From: Mycolicibacterium aurum
GTDB taxonomy: Bacteria > Actinomycetota > Actinomycetes > Mycobacteriales > Mycobacteriaceae
Length of the DNA: 64,000 nt
Direction of reading: 5' to 3'
Assembly (NCBI GenBank): GCA_900078775.1
Contig: LT549889.1
Location: 2,852,001-2,916,000, forward strand
Below, one piece after another: positions 17,635 through 26,366 of the stretch (positions are counted from its first letter, which is position 1; each line of letters opens with the position of its first letter). The position numbers and the translations under genes were made by a program. Below the pieces are notes generated by a model, which worked only from the letters and a program-made list of their open reading frames with translations, made no database searches and was not told the DNA's origin.

Positions 17635-18249
17635 TCACCGAGGGCGGCGCCACATCCCCCACAGGGTGGGCCCGCCCTCGGGCAGCGTGAGTTCCTGGGT
17701 GACCTCGAATCCGAACCGCTGGTAGTAGGGCACGTTCGCCTCGTTGCTCGATTCCAGGTAGGCCGGCGCGTGTTCCGCATCGCAGCGGTCGAGCCGGGAT
17801 GCCATCAGCGCCTGACCGAGGCCGGTCCCCCGCACCTGCGGATCGCTGCCGATCACCGCGAGATACCAGTGCGGCTCCTCGGGGTGATGGGCCTTCATCA
17901 TCTCGGTCAGCCGCATGCCGCGGCGCACCGCGGTCCCGAAGGCCAGCAGCATGCCGGGCGCGGCCCGCAGTTCCTCGGCCGGGGTGTGCTGCCACCGCCC
18001 CGGCGGATCCCACAGCGCCGCAGCCCCGATCGCCGCGTCGGAGCCGGCTGCGGCGACCTCCACGCCGCCGCGGGACAGATGGTGGTGGCGGGTCAGCGCG
18101 GCGAACAACCTGTGCAACTTGCGCCGACGCGCCTGCGGATCGGGGAGCAGCCAGCACATCACCGGGTCCTCGTAGAAGGCCCGGCCGAGCACACGGGACA
18201 GGGCGGCGGTGTCGGTCCGGGTGGCGGGCCGTACGTCGGAGGCGCTCAT
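17635..18249 (-). CDS. GNAT family N-acetyltransferase
   Basis: 204 aa. The acetyl-CoA-binding loop reads DPQVRGTGLGQALM near residues 135-148 (Q/RxxGxG/A type) and the C-terminal NEANVPYYQRFGFEV block is the usual GNAT end. Acceptor unknown. It converges on the monooxygenase gene with only 3 bp between the stop codons and is therefore not part of the sulfur operon. A CBS gene lies 10 bp upstream on the same strand and may be cotranscribed. Confidence 0.85.
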   Translation of the reverse strand: MSASDVRPATRTDTAALSRVLGRAFYEDPVMCWLLPDPQARRRKLHRLFAALTRHHHLSRGGVEVAAAGSDAAIGAAALWDPPGRWQHTPAEELRAAPGMLLAFGTAVRRGMRLTEMMKAHHPEEPHWYLAVIGSDPQVRGTGLGQALMASRLDRCDAEHAPAYLESSNEANVPYYQRFGFEVTQELTLPEGGPTLWGMWRRPR

Positions 18250-18259
18250 CGGCGTCCAT

Positions 18260-18688
18260 TCAGCCCTGTGTGATGTACGCCTGCAACTGCTCCGTGCTGG
18301 ATTCCAGCTCCTGCATCCGGGTCTTGACCACGTCGCCGATGCTGACGATGCCGGCCAGTCGGCCGTTCGTGATGACCGGGATGTGGCGCACCCGGTTGTG
18401 CGTCATCGCGGCGCTGAGGCTGTCCACGGTGTCCTCCGGGGAGCAGAACACCAGGTGTTTGGTCATGATCTCGCTGACCGGTCGGGTCAGCAGGTCGGCA
18501 CCGAGTTCGTGCAGCTTGTGCACCACATCGCGCTCGGACACGATGCCCACCGGCCCCTCGGGTCCGACCACCACCATGGCCCCGATGTTGCGGCCCACCA
18601 GACCGGCGATCAGCGTCGCCACCGTGGTGTCCGGGGTCGTCGTGGTGACGGTTGCTCCCTTTGCCTTCAGAACGTCGGCGATGCGCAT
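18260..18688 (-). CDS. Two-CBS-domain protein, Rv2406c ortholog
   Basis: 142 aa made almost only of a CBS pair: domain one about residues 8-65 (VVVGPEGPVGIVSERDVV) and domain two about 72-130 (PVITNGRLAGIVSIGDVV). Such Bateman modules bind adenosine nucleotides and act as energy sensors, but no catalytic partner domain is attached. GGAGG lies at good spacing before the ATG. The location matches Rv2406c beside the RNase Z-like gene. Confidence 0.88.
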   Translation of the reverse strand: MRIADVLKAKGATVTTTTPDTTVATLIAGLVGRNIGAMVVVGPEGPVGIVSERDVVHKLHELGADLLTRPVSEIMTKHLVFCSPEDTVDSLSAAMTHNRVRHIPVITNGRLAGIVSIGDVVKTRMQELESSTEQLQAYITQG

Positions 18689-18812
18689 GACAGCCTCCGA
18701 GAACAGAATGTGATGCCGAACACATCCAGGCTACGTCGTGGCGGGTGCCGATCCCCACCGGTTTGCCCGAATCTCCTCCACCGCCACCCGCGGGTCGCGT
18801 ATATGTGAGGCC

Positions 18813-19673
18813 ATGATCGAGGTGACCCTACTGGGCACGGGCAGTCCCATCCCCGATCCCGATCGGGCCGGTCCGTCGACGCTGATCCGCGCGGGTGGGC
18901 AGACGTTCCTCGTCGACTGCGGGCGCGGCGTGCTGCTTCGGCTGGCGGCCGCCGGGTCCGGGGCCAATCAGCTGACCGCGCTGCTGCTGACGCACCTGCA
19001 CAGTGACCACATCGCCGATCTCGGCGATGTCATCATCACCCGCTGGGTCACCACCTTCACCCCCGACCCGGCGCCGCTACAGATCATCGGCCCGCCGGGT
19101 ACCGCGCAGGTGGTGGACGCCGTGCTGGCCGCCTTCGGCCACGACATCGGCTACCGGATCGCCCATCACGCCGACCTGACCGCACCGCCCGCCGTGCAGG
19201 TGCACGAATACACCGAGGGCCTGGTGTGGGACACCCCCGAGGTCCAGGTGACCGCGGCACCGACCGATCACCGTCCGGTCGCCCCCACCATCGGTTTCCG
19301 GGTCGAGCACGCCGGCGCGTCGGTGGTGCTGGCCGGGGACACCGTGCCGTGCGACAGCCTGGACGCCCTCGCCGCCGGGGCAGGTGCGTTGGTGCACACC
19401 GCGATCCGCCACGACCTCGTCGAAGCCGTACCGCTGCAGCGCATCCGCGACATCTGCGACTACCACTCCACGGTGCAGCAGGCCGCCGCCACCGCCGCCC
19501 GCGCCGGGGTGGGCATCCTGATCCTCACCCACTATGTGCCCGGCCCCGCACCCGGCCAGTACGACGACTGGCGGGCGCTGGCGGCCGCCGTCTTCGAACG
19601 GCAGATCGAACTCGGCGACGATCTGCACCGGGTGCAGGTGCATCCGGGCGTCGGGATCAGGCCAGCCGGGTGA
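18813..19673 (+). CDS. RNase Z-like metallo-beta-lactamase protein, Rv2407 ortholog
   Basis: 286 aa from ATG 18813. It has the ELAC/RNase Z pattern: N-terminal [17 protein letters not shown], metal motif THLHSDH near residues 65-71, LAGDT near 175-179 and a final metal-binding LTHYV near 236-240. The usual His after strand 'LLVHEA' is present as LVHTA. Members process tRNA 3' ends or cleave other phosphodiesters. Its 3' end overlaps the convergent transglutaminase-like gene by 17 bp. Confidence 0.85.
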   Translation: MIEVTLLGTGSPIPDPDRAGPSTLIRAGGQTFLVDCGRGVLLRLAAAGSGANQLTALLLTHLHSDHIADLGDVIITRWVTTFTPDPAPLQIIGPPGTAQVVDAVLAAFGHDIGYRIAHHADLTAPPAVQVHEYTEGLVWDTPEVQVTAAPTDHRPVAPTIGFRVEHAGASVVLAGDTVPCDSLDALAAGAGALVHTAIRHDLVEAVPLQRIRDICDYHSTVQQAAATAARAGVGILILTHYVPGPAPGQYDDWRALAAAVFERQIELGDDLHRVQVHPGVGIRPAG

Positions 19674-20496
19674 TCTCCACGACGACGTCGAGATCGGTGG
19701 ACCCCTCGCCCGAGTAGATCCCCTTCAGCGGGGTGACGTCGGCGTAGTCGCGGCCCACCCCGACGCTGATGTACTGCTCGTTGATGTCCTTGTCGTTGGT
19801 CGGGTCGTAATGCCACCAGTCGCCGGTCCAGGCCTGGATCCAGGCGTGGCTCTGCCCTTCGATGGTGTCGCCCACCTTCGCCGAGCGCTCCGGGTGCAGA
19901 TACCCCGACACATAGCGCGCCGGAATTCCCATGCCGCGCAGCACGATCAGGGTCAGGTGCGCGAAGTCCTGGCAGACGCCCTTGCCCTCCCGCAGCGCAT
20001 CGAGTCCGGACGAGTGCACCCCGGTGGTGCCGGGCACGTACTCGAGCTCGCTGTGCACCCAGCGCGCCGCCTCGATGACGGCCTTCTGCGGCTCGTGGCC
20101 CTTGGCGATCTGGCGGCCGACGCGCTCCAGCCGCTTACTGGCCGGGGTGTACAGCGTCGGGGTGAGGAACTCGTCGAAGCGGTCGATGACCGCCTCGGAC
20201 TTGAGGTCCGCCCAACTGACCGTCGACTCCGGTACCGCGGCCTCCTCGGTCTCCACCACCGAGGACGCGGTCACCTCCAGTTCCGCGTGCGGGGCGTGCA
20301 GGTCGAAGGTCGTCACCGCGGTGCCCCAGTAGTCCACATAGCGGTACTGGCGGGTCGCCGGCACGGTCTCCACCCGGTTGAGGATCACGTTCTGCCGCGA
20401 ATCCGACCGCGGGGTCAGCCGCGCCTCGTTGAACGACGCGGTCACCGGCGATTTGTACGCATAGCCCGTCGCGTGGACCACCCGCATGCGCCACAT
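19657..20496 (-). CDS. Transglutaminase-like cysteine peptidase-fold protein, Rv2409c ortholog
   Basis: 279 aa. The N-terminal beta domain ([25 protein letters not shown]) precedes the transglutaminase core with the triad Cys in [13 protein letters not shown] near residue 175, His in SHAWIQAW near 215 and Asp in DPTNDKD near 230. Its start overlaps the stop of the alpha-E gene (TGATG). This gene, an alpha-E gene and an ATP-grasp gene form a conserved bacterial trio probably making or cleaving an amide-linked peptide, but the product is not known. Confidence 0.87.
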   Translation of the reverse strand: MWRMRVVHATGYAYKSPVTASFNEARLTPRSDSRQNVILNRVETVPATRQYRYVDYWGTAVTTFDLHAPHAELEVTASSVVETEEAAVPESTVSWADLKSEAVIDRFDEFLTPTLYTPASKRLERVGRQIAKGHEPQKAVIEAARWVHSELEYVPGTTGVHSSGLDALREGKGVCQDFAHLTLIVLRGMGIPARYVSGYLHPERSAKVGDTIEGQSHAWIQAWTGDWWHYDPTNDKDINEQYISVGVGRDYADVTPLKGIYSGEGSTDLDVVVEITRLA

Positions 20497-21473
20497 CAGA
20501 GCTCTCCTTCTTCGATGACCGCACCGCCGGCGCGCCCGGCGTCCGTCCAGGCGACCCAGGGCGCCGAGTGAAAGTACTGCAACGCCAACGCGTCCCCCAC
20601 TTGGATGCAGGTCTGCTGCAACGCGGCCAGCTGATCCTCCAGCGACTCCAGCAACGCGCCGGGCGGCAGGAACTCCAGCTCGCTGCGTGCCCGGCCGAGC
20701 AGTCGCTGCGCCTCGGCCGTCGACCCGACCCGGTTGTGCCTGCTGTTGATCAGCTCGTCGAGGCTGTGCTCGGCCAACCGCAGCGAGTAGAACACCGAGC
20801 GCGGGAAAAGCCGGTCCAGCAACAGGAATTCGATCACCCGCCCGGCATCCAGGACGCCGCGGTAGGTCCGCAGGTAGGTGTCATGGGCACCCGCCGACCT
20901 CAGCACCGTCACCCAGGCCGGGGACGATCCGCTCTCCCCGACCCGGGACAACAGCATGCGCACCGTCATGTCGACGCGCTCGATGGCCCGGCCGAGCAGC
21001 ATGAAGCGGTAACCGTCGTCACGCGACAGCGTCGAGTCGGCCAGACCGGCGAACATCGCGGCCCGGCCCTCGACGTAGGCCAGGAATTCGTGCGGACCCA
21101 GCTTGCGGGCCGCCCGCTCCCGCTCGGCCAGCGCGTTGTAGGTGGTGTTCAGGCACTCCCACATCTCGGTGGAGGTCACTTCCCGTGCACCGCGGGCGTT
21201 CTCCCGGGCCGCGGTGATCGACTCGACGATCGAGCACCCGCCTTTGGTGTCCTTGCCGAACGCGACGAGATCGGTCAACGACCACACGTCGAGCTGGTGT
21301 GCGGGCGGTTCGATGTCGAGCACCTGCAGCAGCACCCGGGAGGTCTGGTCGGGGTCGACGCTGGAGTCCTCCAGCAGTTGGTGCACCACCACGTCGAGGA
21401 TGCGGGCGGTGTCGTCGGCGCGCTCCACGTAGCGGCCGATCCAGTACAGCGATTCTGCGTTGCGTGCCAACAT
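20496..21473 (-). CDS. Alpha-E domain protein, Rv2410c ortholog
   Basis: 325 aa, all-helical, beginning MLARNAESLYWIGRYVERADDTARILD, the hallmark of the alpha-E family. It overlaps both neighbours by one base (TGATG), so translation of the three genes should be strictly coupled. Function is unknown; its constant association with a circularly permuted ATP-grasp enzyme suggests a partner in peptide-bond formation. Confidence 0.88.
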   Translation of the reverse strand: MLARNAESLYWIGRYVERADDTARILDVVVHQLLEDSSVDPDQTSRVLLQVLDIEPPAHQLDVWSLTDLVAFGKDTKGGCSIVESITAARENARGAREVTSTEMWECLNTTYNALAERERAARKLGPHEFLAYVEGRAAMFAGLADSTLSRDDGYRFMLLGRAIERVDMTVRMLLSRVGESGSSPAWVTVLRSAGAHDTYLRTYRGVLDAGRVIEFLLLDRLFPRSVFYSLRLAEHSLDELINSRHNRVGSTAEAQRLLGRARSELEFLPPGALLESLEDQLAALQQTCIQVGDALALQYFHSAPWVAWTDAGRAGGAVIEEGEL

Positions 21474-23218
21474 CAGTCGACCACCACCTGTTGCTGCTGC
21501 TGTTGTTGTTGCTCGGTGGAGCCGCGCACCTCACGGCTCTGCTGTTGCTGCGAGGAGGCCGGCGCCTCGGTGCGGGCCTCCCGGGCGGCTTTGCCACGCG
21601 AAACCTTCTCGGCGACCGAGGGTTTCCCGGTCTTCGGGGCGTCCGGTAGCGAGCGCACCACCTCGGCGGCGGCCAGCTCACGGTCGGCAGCCGAGGTCCG
21701 CGAGGCCAGCACCCAGGTGTCCTTGGAGCCGCCGCCCTGGCTGGAGTTCACCACCAGCGAGCCCTCCGGCAATGCCACCCGGGTCAGCCCGCCGGGCAGC
21801 ACCCAGACGTCGTCGCCGTCGTTGACCGCGAAGGGACGCAGGTCCACATGGCGGGGCACCAGCTGGTCGCCCACCTTGGTGGGCACCGTGGACAACTGCA
21901 CGACGGGCTGGGCGATCCAGCCGCGCGGGTCGGCGCGGATCTTCTTGGTGATCGTCGCGAGTTCCTTCGGGGAGGCATCGGGTCCGAACACGATGCCGTA
22001 GCCGCCGGACCCCTCGACCGGTTTGATCACCAGTTCGTCGACCCGGTCCAGGACCGCCTCGCGTTCGTCGTCCAGCCAGCAGCGGTAGGTGTCGACGTTG
22101 GCCAGCAGCGGCTTCTCGCCGAGGTAGTACTGGATGATCGTCGGCACATAGGTGTAGACCAGCTTGTCGTCACCCACCCCGTTGCCGATGGCGCTGGAGA
22201 TCACCACGTTGCCGGCGCGTGCCGCGTTGACCAACCCGGCCACCCCGAGCACCGAGTCCGGTTTGAACTGCATCGGGTCCAGGAAGTCGTCGTCGATGCG
22301 GCGGTAGATGACGTCGACCTGACGCTCACCCTCGGTGGTGCGCATGTAGACGGTGTTGTCGCGGCAGAACAGGTCTCGGCCCTCGACGAGTTCGACGCCC
22401 ATCTGCCGGGCCAGCAGCGAATGCTCGAAGTAGGCCGAGTTGTAGACACCCGGGGTGAGTACGACGACGGTCGGGTCGGCCTCGTTGGTGGCCGCCGCCT
22501 TGCGCAGCGCGCGCAGCAGGTGGGAGGAGTAGTCACCGACCGCGCGCACCCGGTGCGAGGCGAACAGGTTCGGGAACACCCGCGCCATGGTGCGCCGGTT
22601 CTCCATCACATAGGACACCCCGGACGGGGAACGCAGGTTGTCCTCCAGCACCCGGAAGGTGCCCTGCTCATCGCGGACCAGGTCGATGCCGGCGACGTGG
22701 ATGCGCACCCCGTTGGGCGGGACGATGCCGACGGCCTCGCGGTGAAAATGCTCACACGAGGTGACCAGGCGGCGCGGGATGACCCCGTCGCGCAGGATCT
22801 CCTGCTCGCCGTAGATGTCGTCGAGGTACATCTCCAGGGCCCTGACCCGCTGGGCGATCCCCTTCTCCAAGCGCGTCCATTCGGCCGCCGAGATCACCCG
22901 GGGCACCAGATCCAGCGGGAACGGCCGCTCCTGCCCGGACAACGAGAAGGTGATGCCCTGGTCGACGAACGCGCGGCCGAGCGCGTCGGTGCGGGCCTCC
23001 AGTTCCTCGGCGTCCGACGGGGACAGTTCGGCGAAAATGCCCTTGTAGGGTGCGCGCACGTTCCCCTCGGCGTCGAACATTTCGTCGAACGCCTCCGAAT
23101 AGCTGCCCAGATCGTGGTATCCGTCGAAGATCCCCACACGGCGTTTGGAGGCACGCGATCTGGGCCGCGAGGTGCGGGCGGACTCATTCGGCAGCGTTCG
23201 TGGACTCACCGTTGACAT
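21473..23218 (-). CDS. Circularly permuted ATP-grasp protein with polyglutamine tail, Rv2411c ortholog
   Basis: 581 aa. A basic N-terminus (about 25 residues) precedes the permuted ATP-grasp type 2 domain, with LEDNLRSPSGVSYVMENR near residues 191-208, QVDVIYRRIDDDFLD near 300-314 and VIKPVEGSGGYGIVFG near 395-410. It probably ligates an amino group to a carboxylate using ATP. The C-terminus departs from the core: low-complexity Ser/Gln/Arg sequence ending in eight glutamines and VVVD, encoded by a CAA/CAG tract at 21488-21511. First gene of the coupled trio. Confidence 0.88.
   Translation of the reverse strand: MSTVSPRTLPNESARTSRPRSRASKRRVGIFDGYHDLGSYSEAFDEMFDAEGNVRAPYKGIFAELSPSDAEELEARTDALGRAFVDQGITFSLSGQERPFPLDLVPRVISAAEWTRLEKGIAQRVRALEMYLDDIYGEQEILRDGVIPRRLVTSCEHFHREAVGIVPPNGVRIHVAGIDLVRDEQGTFRVLEDNLRSPSGVSYVMENRRTMARVFPNLFASHRVRAVGDYSSHLLRALRKAAATNEADPTVVVLTPGVYNSAYFEHSLLARQMGVELVEGRDLFCRDNTVYMRTTEGERQVDVIYRRIDDDFLDPMQFKPDSVLGVAGLVNAARAGNVVISSAIGNGVGDDKLVYTYVPTIIQYYLGEKPLLANVDTYRCWLDDEREAVLDRVDELVIKPVEGSGGYGIVFGPDASPKELATITKKIRADPRGWIAQPVVQLSTVPTKVGDQLVPRHVDLRPFAVNDGDDVWVLPGGLTRVALPEGSLVVNSSQGGGSKDTWVLASRTSAADRELAAAEVVRSLPDAPKTGKPSVAEKVSRGKAAREARTEAPASSQQQQSREVRGSTEQQQQQQQQVVVD
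21488..21511 (-). repeat. CAA/CAG trinucleotide tract (eight Gln codons)
   Basis: Eight consecutive glutamine codons of mixed CAA and CAG form near the 3' end of the ATP-grasp gene; a further run of four Gln codons lies just upstream in the same tail. The tract keeps frame whatever its copy number, so length changes would alter only the tail. Confidence 0.8.
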
Positions 23219-23260
23219 GGTGCCGTAAGTCCGCCATTTCGGCAGGCCAGACCCACCGCT

Positions 23261-23290
23261 TTGGGTGATCGGCGCCTGCGCTGGTAACCT
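23261..23290 (+). promoter_or_regulatory. Candidate rpsT promoter
   Basis: TTGGGT (23261-23266) and TAACCT (23285-23290) are separated by 18 bp, a plausible SigA-type pair. Transcription would start about 75 bp before the rpsT start codon, leaving a leader with the AAGAAGGAA ribosome-binding site. Confidence 0.4.
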
Positions 23291-23370
23291 GAACCACTGC
23301 TGCCCAGCGGGTCGCTCCGCCGGGCCCGAGACTTACGTACCCAACTGACGTTTAAGAAGGAACAACACGC

Positions 23371-23631
23371 GTGGCCAACATCAAGTCGCAGGAAAAGCGC
23401 ATCAAGACCAACGAGCGCCGTCGACTGCGCAACCAGTCCGTCAAGTCGTCGCTGCGCACGGCCATCCGCGGGCTCCGCGAGGCCGTCGACGCCGGTGAGA
23501 AGGACAAGGCCGGCGAGCTGCTGGTGGCCGCCAACCGCAAGCTGGACAAGGCTGCCAGCGCGGGCGTGATCCACAAGAACCAGGCTGCGAACAAGAAGTC
23601 CGCGCTGGCTCTGGCCGTCAACAAGCTCTGA
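23371..23631 (+). CDS. rpsT: 30S ribosomal protein S20
   Basis: 86 aa, GTG start preceded by AAGAAGGAA. The sequence [22 protein letters not shown] and the Ala/Lys-rich end [10 protein letters not shown] are diagnostic for S20, which binds 16S rRNA early in 30S assembly. Monocistronic, with its own terminator directly downstream, in a stretch where both neighbours lie on the minus strand. Confidence 0.98.
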   Translation: MANIKSQEKRIKTNERRRLRNQSVKSSLRTAIRGLREAVDAGEKDKAGELLVAANRKLDKAASAGVIHKNQAANKKSALALAVNKL

Positions 23632-23643
23632 TTCTGCTCGCAC

Positions 23644-23682
23644 ACCCGCGCGTCGACGACACCTCGTCACGCGCGGGTTTTT
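23644..23682 (+). terminator. Intrinsic terminator after rpsT
   Basis: A perfect 10-bp stem (acccgcgcgt at 23644-23653 with acgcgcgggt at 23669-23678) is followed by five T on the plus strand. It ends rpsT transcription and lies just past the intended end of the convergent holA gene. Confidence 0.85.
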
Positions 23683-24701
23683 GCGTGCCCGGATACCGGC
23701 GCCTTTCCTTGGTTCCCGGTAGCTCTCAGTAGTTCCCGGTAGCTCTCAGTGGTCCGAGGCGAGCTGTGCGACCTTGCGCACCGCCGACTCCAGGGCGTAG
23801 TCCGCATCCGCGGCGGCCCCTTGACATCGGCGTTGAGCGCGGCGACCACCCGCAGCGCCTCGGCGATCCGGTCCTTGGACCAGCGCCGCGACTGTTTCTG
23901 CGCCTTCTGGATGCGCCACGGCGGCATACCGAGCTCCCCGGCCAGCCGGTACGGGTCGCCCTGCACCGGGCCGACCCGGGCGATGGTGTGCACCGCCTCG
24001 GCCAGCGCGTCGGCGAGCACCACATGCGGTTCCCCGCTGAGCATCGCCCAGCGCAGCGCCTCGGCCGCCCCCGGCACATCGCCGACGACCGCCTTGTCGG
24101 CGATGTCGAAGCCCTTCACCTCGGCCTTGCCCTGGTGGTACTGGCGCACCGCGGCGGCGGTGACCGCGCCGTCGGTATCGGCGACCAACTGGGAGCACAC
24201 CGCGGCGAGCTCGCGGATATCAGAGCCGACCGAGTCGAGGATGGCGGCGACGGTGTCGTCGTCCACCTTGACCTTCAAGGTGCGGAACTCGCGGCGGACG
24301 AAGTCGGCCCGCTCCGCGGGCTTGGTGATCTTGGCGCACGCATGGACCTCGGCGCCGAGCTTCTTGAGCTGATCGACCATCGCCTTGGCCCGGCCGCCGC
24401 CGGAGTGCACCACCACCAGTTGGGTGCCCGGCGGTAGGTCGGCGGCCGAGCTGACGATCAGCGCCGCCGCATCCTTGCCCGCCTCCCCGGCGGCCTCCAG
24501 CACCACCACCCGCTCATCGGCGAACAGTGACGGGCTCAGCAGTTCGGCGAGCTCACTGGTGCTGACCTCACCGGCGCGCAGCCGGTCCACCGGGACGTCG
24601 GCGGTGCCGGCCTGTTTCCGGGCCGCCCGCAGCACATCGGCCACCGCGCGCTCGACGAGCAGTTCCTCGTCGCCGAGGACGAGGTGCAGTGCCTCGCTCA
24701 C
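23667..24701 (-). CDS. holA: DNA polymerase III subunit delta, C-terminus frameshifted
   Basis: As read, 344 aa from GTG 24701. It is the clamp-loader delta subunit: N-terminal domain starting [16 protein letters not shown], central AAA-like lid and C-terminal collar. The frame breaks at a four-C run (23817-23820, G on the minus strand). One extra base would restore [28 protein letters not shown] and a stop at 23746, the normal mycobacterial end. As read, the last roughly 50 residues are aberrant and run into the rpsT terminator. The gene is essential, so an undercalled homopolymer is the likely cause. The start is coupled by GTGA to a preceding micro-ORF. Confidence 0.85.
   Translation of the reverse strand: MSEALHLVLGDEELLVERAVADVLRAARKQAGTADVPVDRLRAGEVSTSELAELLSPSLFADERVVVLEAAGEAGKDAAALIVSSAADLPPGTQLVVVHSGGGRAKAMVDQLKKLGAEVHACAKITKPAERADFVRREFRTLKVKVDDDTVAAILDSVGSDIRELAAVCSQLVADTDGAVTAAAVRQYHQGKAEVKGFDIADKAVVGDVPGAAEALRWAMLSGEPHVVLADALAEAVHTIARVGPVQGDPYRLAGELGMPPWRIQKAQKQSRRWSKDRIAEALRVVAALNADVKGPPRMRTTPWSRRCARSHSSPRTTESYRELLRATGNQGKAPVSGHAKTRA
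23711..23750. repeat. 20-bp tandem duplication at the holA stop codon
   Basis: ggttcccggtagctctcagt (23711-23730) is followed at once by agttcccggtagctctcagt (23731-23750). The second copy contains the ancestral holA stop codon (23746-23748), so the duplication lies just beyond the gene's normal end. Copies differ by one base. Confidence 0.8.
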
Positions 24702-24766
24702 GCAACCACCTCGCAGGCTCGGTGGTCACGCTCAGGGCTCATGGTTCGCTCGCAAGCTTCGCTCAC
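24698..24766 (-). CDS. Tandem micro-ORF 2 (22 aa), coupled to holA
   Basis: Near-copy of micro-ORF 1: Ile9 becomes Met and the last residue becomes Ala. It starts at a GTG inside the stop of micro-ORF 1, and its own TGA overlaps the holA GTG. Ribosomes leaving comEC could thus re-initiate twice before holA. Whether the peptide has a role or merely carries ribosomes to holA is unknown. Confidence 0.45.
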   Translation of the reverse strand: MSEACERTMSPERDHRACEVVA

Positions 24767-24831
24767 GTGACCACCTCGCAGGCTCGGTGGTCACGCTCAG
24801 GGCTGATGGTTCGCTCGCAAGCTTCGCTCAC
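24763..24831 (-). CDS. Tandem micro-ORF 1 (22 aa), coupled
   Basis: A GTG-initiated ORF of 22 codons starts 13 bp after the comEC stop. The peptide begins [14 protein letters not shown] and continues HRACEVVT, with Cys at positions 5 and 18. Its TGA overlaps the GTG of the next micro-ORF (GTGA). The 65-bp repeat length equals 69 bases minus the 4-base overlap, so the repeat geometry exactly preserves the coupling. No similarity to a named family is claimed. Confidence 0.45.
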   Translation of the reverse strand: MSEACERTISPERDHRACEVVT

Positions 24832-24844
24832 GCCCCTGATCGTT

Positions 24845-26363
24845 TCACGCCGACCCGACAACCCCCGACAGGGTCCACGCCAGCAGCACGCACAACACCG
24901 CACCGCACAGTCGCCGCGCCCAGCGCCGGCGCCAGGCCAGCACCACCGCCATTGTCAGCCCGGCGATCAAGGTGACACCGGCCAGGCCGGACGGCACGGT
25001 GATCGCGGCACCCGGCAGCGCGGCGATCCGCCGGGACACCGCCAGCAGCCACCACAGTTCGGGCCCGGTGAACCGGATCAGCAGGCCGGCACCGGCCGGC
25101 CAGCACGCCGACAGCGCCGCCGCGGCGGTACCGATCACCGTGATCGGCGGGATCACCACGGCGACGAGCAGATTCGCCAGCACCGCCAGCACGCTGAACC
25201 GTCCCGAGATGCCGGCGATCAGCGGGGCGGTGACCACTTGGGCGGCCAGCGCGATGCTCACCGCGTCGGCGAGTGGTTTCGGCCAGCCGCGCTGCACCAG
25301 CCACCCCGACCACACCGGGGCGATCACCACCAGCGCCGCGGTCGCCACCACCGACAGGGCGAACCCGGCGTCGACGGCCAACTGCGGCGCCACCACCATC
25401 AACGCGATCACGCTCGCCGACAGCGCCGGGATGGCCTGCCGGCGGCGGTGCGTCAGCACGGCCAGCAGGGTGATGCCGCCCATCAGCGCGGCGCGCAGCA
25501 CGCTGGCCGAGGGTTCGACGACCAGGACGAACCCGATCAGCACCAACAACGCCAGCGCGACGGCCGGCCGGGGCCCAGCAGCGCCGCCGACAGCAGCGCG
25601 GTACCGCACACGATGGTGACGTTGGCCCCGGACACCGCGGTCAGATGCGTCAGCCCGGAGATCTTGAAATCGTCGGCGGCCCTTGCCGTCACCGCCGAGG
25701 TGTCCCCGAGCACCAGCGCCGGCAGCATCGCCGCCCGGTCGGGTGGCAGCACCGCGCGGGCGGTCTCGGCGAACGCGGCGCGAATGTGCCCGGTCAGCCG
25801 TCGCGCCGCCGGGATCTCCCCCAGCCTCGGCTCGCCGGTGGCGGTGAGCACCGCGACGCTCAGATCCGGGCGCAGCGGACGACCGATGCGGGCCCGGAAC
25901 GCCGCCGGGCGGCCCACGGACACCCCGGTGAACCCCGTCACCGGGGCGAACACCAGCACCATCCCGGTCGACGCCGCCCCGTCGAGTTCGCGCAACCCGG
26001 CCCGAAACATGATGCCCCCCCGCCCGATCGACCGCGGGGATTCGGTGGGCACCACCGCCACCGCGGCGGTGTCGCCGTGCCGGTCCACGATCGGGTGGTG
26101 GCGGGCGTCGTGGGCGCGCAACGCGATCGAACAGCCGAACGCCGTCGCGATCACCGCGACCGCCACCACCCCGCCGCACCCAGCCGGATGCCACGTCGCG
26201 CACACCACCGGTGGGCCACCGCGGTGGCCGCGACGGCGAGCAGCCCCACCACCGCCAACACCGTGGGTGACCAGACGATCCCGGCGGCGGTCACCATCCA
26301 GCTGGTCAGCGCGGCCGGTACCAGCCGGATATCGACGTGGCATTCTTCGGGATTCGCGGTCAC
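24845..26363 (-). pseudogene. comEC: ComEC/Rec2 DNA-uptake channel protein, two frameshifts
   Basis: The three reading-frame pieces join into one mycobacterial ComEC-like protein of about 500 aa: an N-terminal piece from ATG 26363 with two membrane helices, a middle piece with the OB-like region and the competence-domain start (GDTSAVTARAADDFKISGLTHLTAVSGANV), and a C-terminal piece with many membrane helices. Breaks lie at CCCC 26169-26172 and GGGG 25570-25573. In both cases one extra base restores the frame, so the gene may be intact in the cell. ComEC forms the inner-membrane channel for single-stranded DNA; mycobacterial versions lack the beta-lactamase-like end. It follows comEA by 3 bp. 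Confidence 0.8.
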
Positions 26364-26366
26364 GGT

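Larger units (their letters stand above)
24691..24834 (-). repeat. 65-bp tandem repeats between comEC and holA
   Basis: Two 63-bp copies (24705-24767 and 24770-24832) differ at one position. Their boundary sequence, gcttcgctcacg, recurs with one change at the holA start (24691-24702), so the array has a 65-bp period anchored on the holA start codon. Each unit also contains gaccacc/ggtggtc arms that can fold as a 7-bp hairpin. Confidence 0.85.

Noticed and set aside
20568..22001. Long plus-strand ORF with nine consecutive cysteines
   Set aside because: It is antisense to the polyglutamine codons of the ATP-grasp gene and spans two coupled minus-strand genes; unlike the leader at 126-215 it has no leaderless start or attenuator context.
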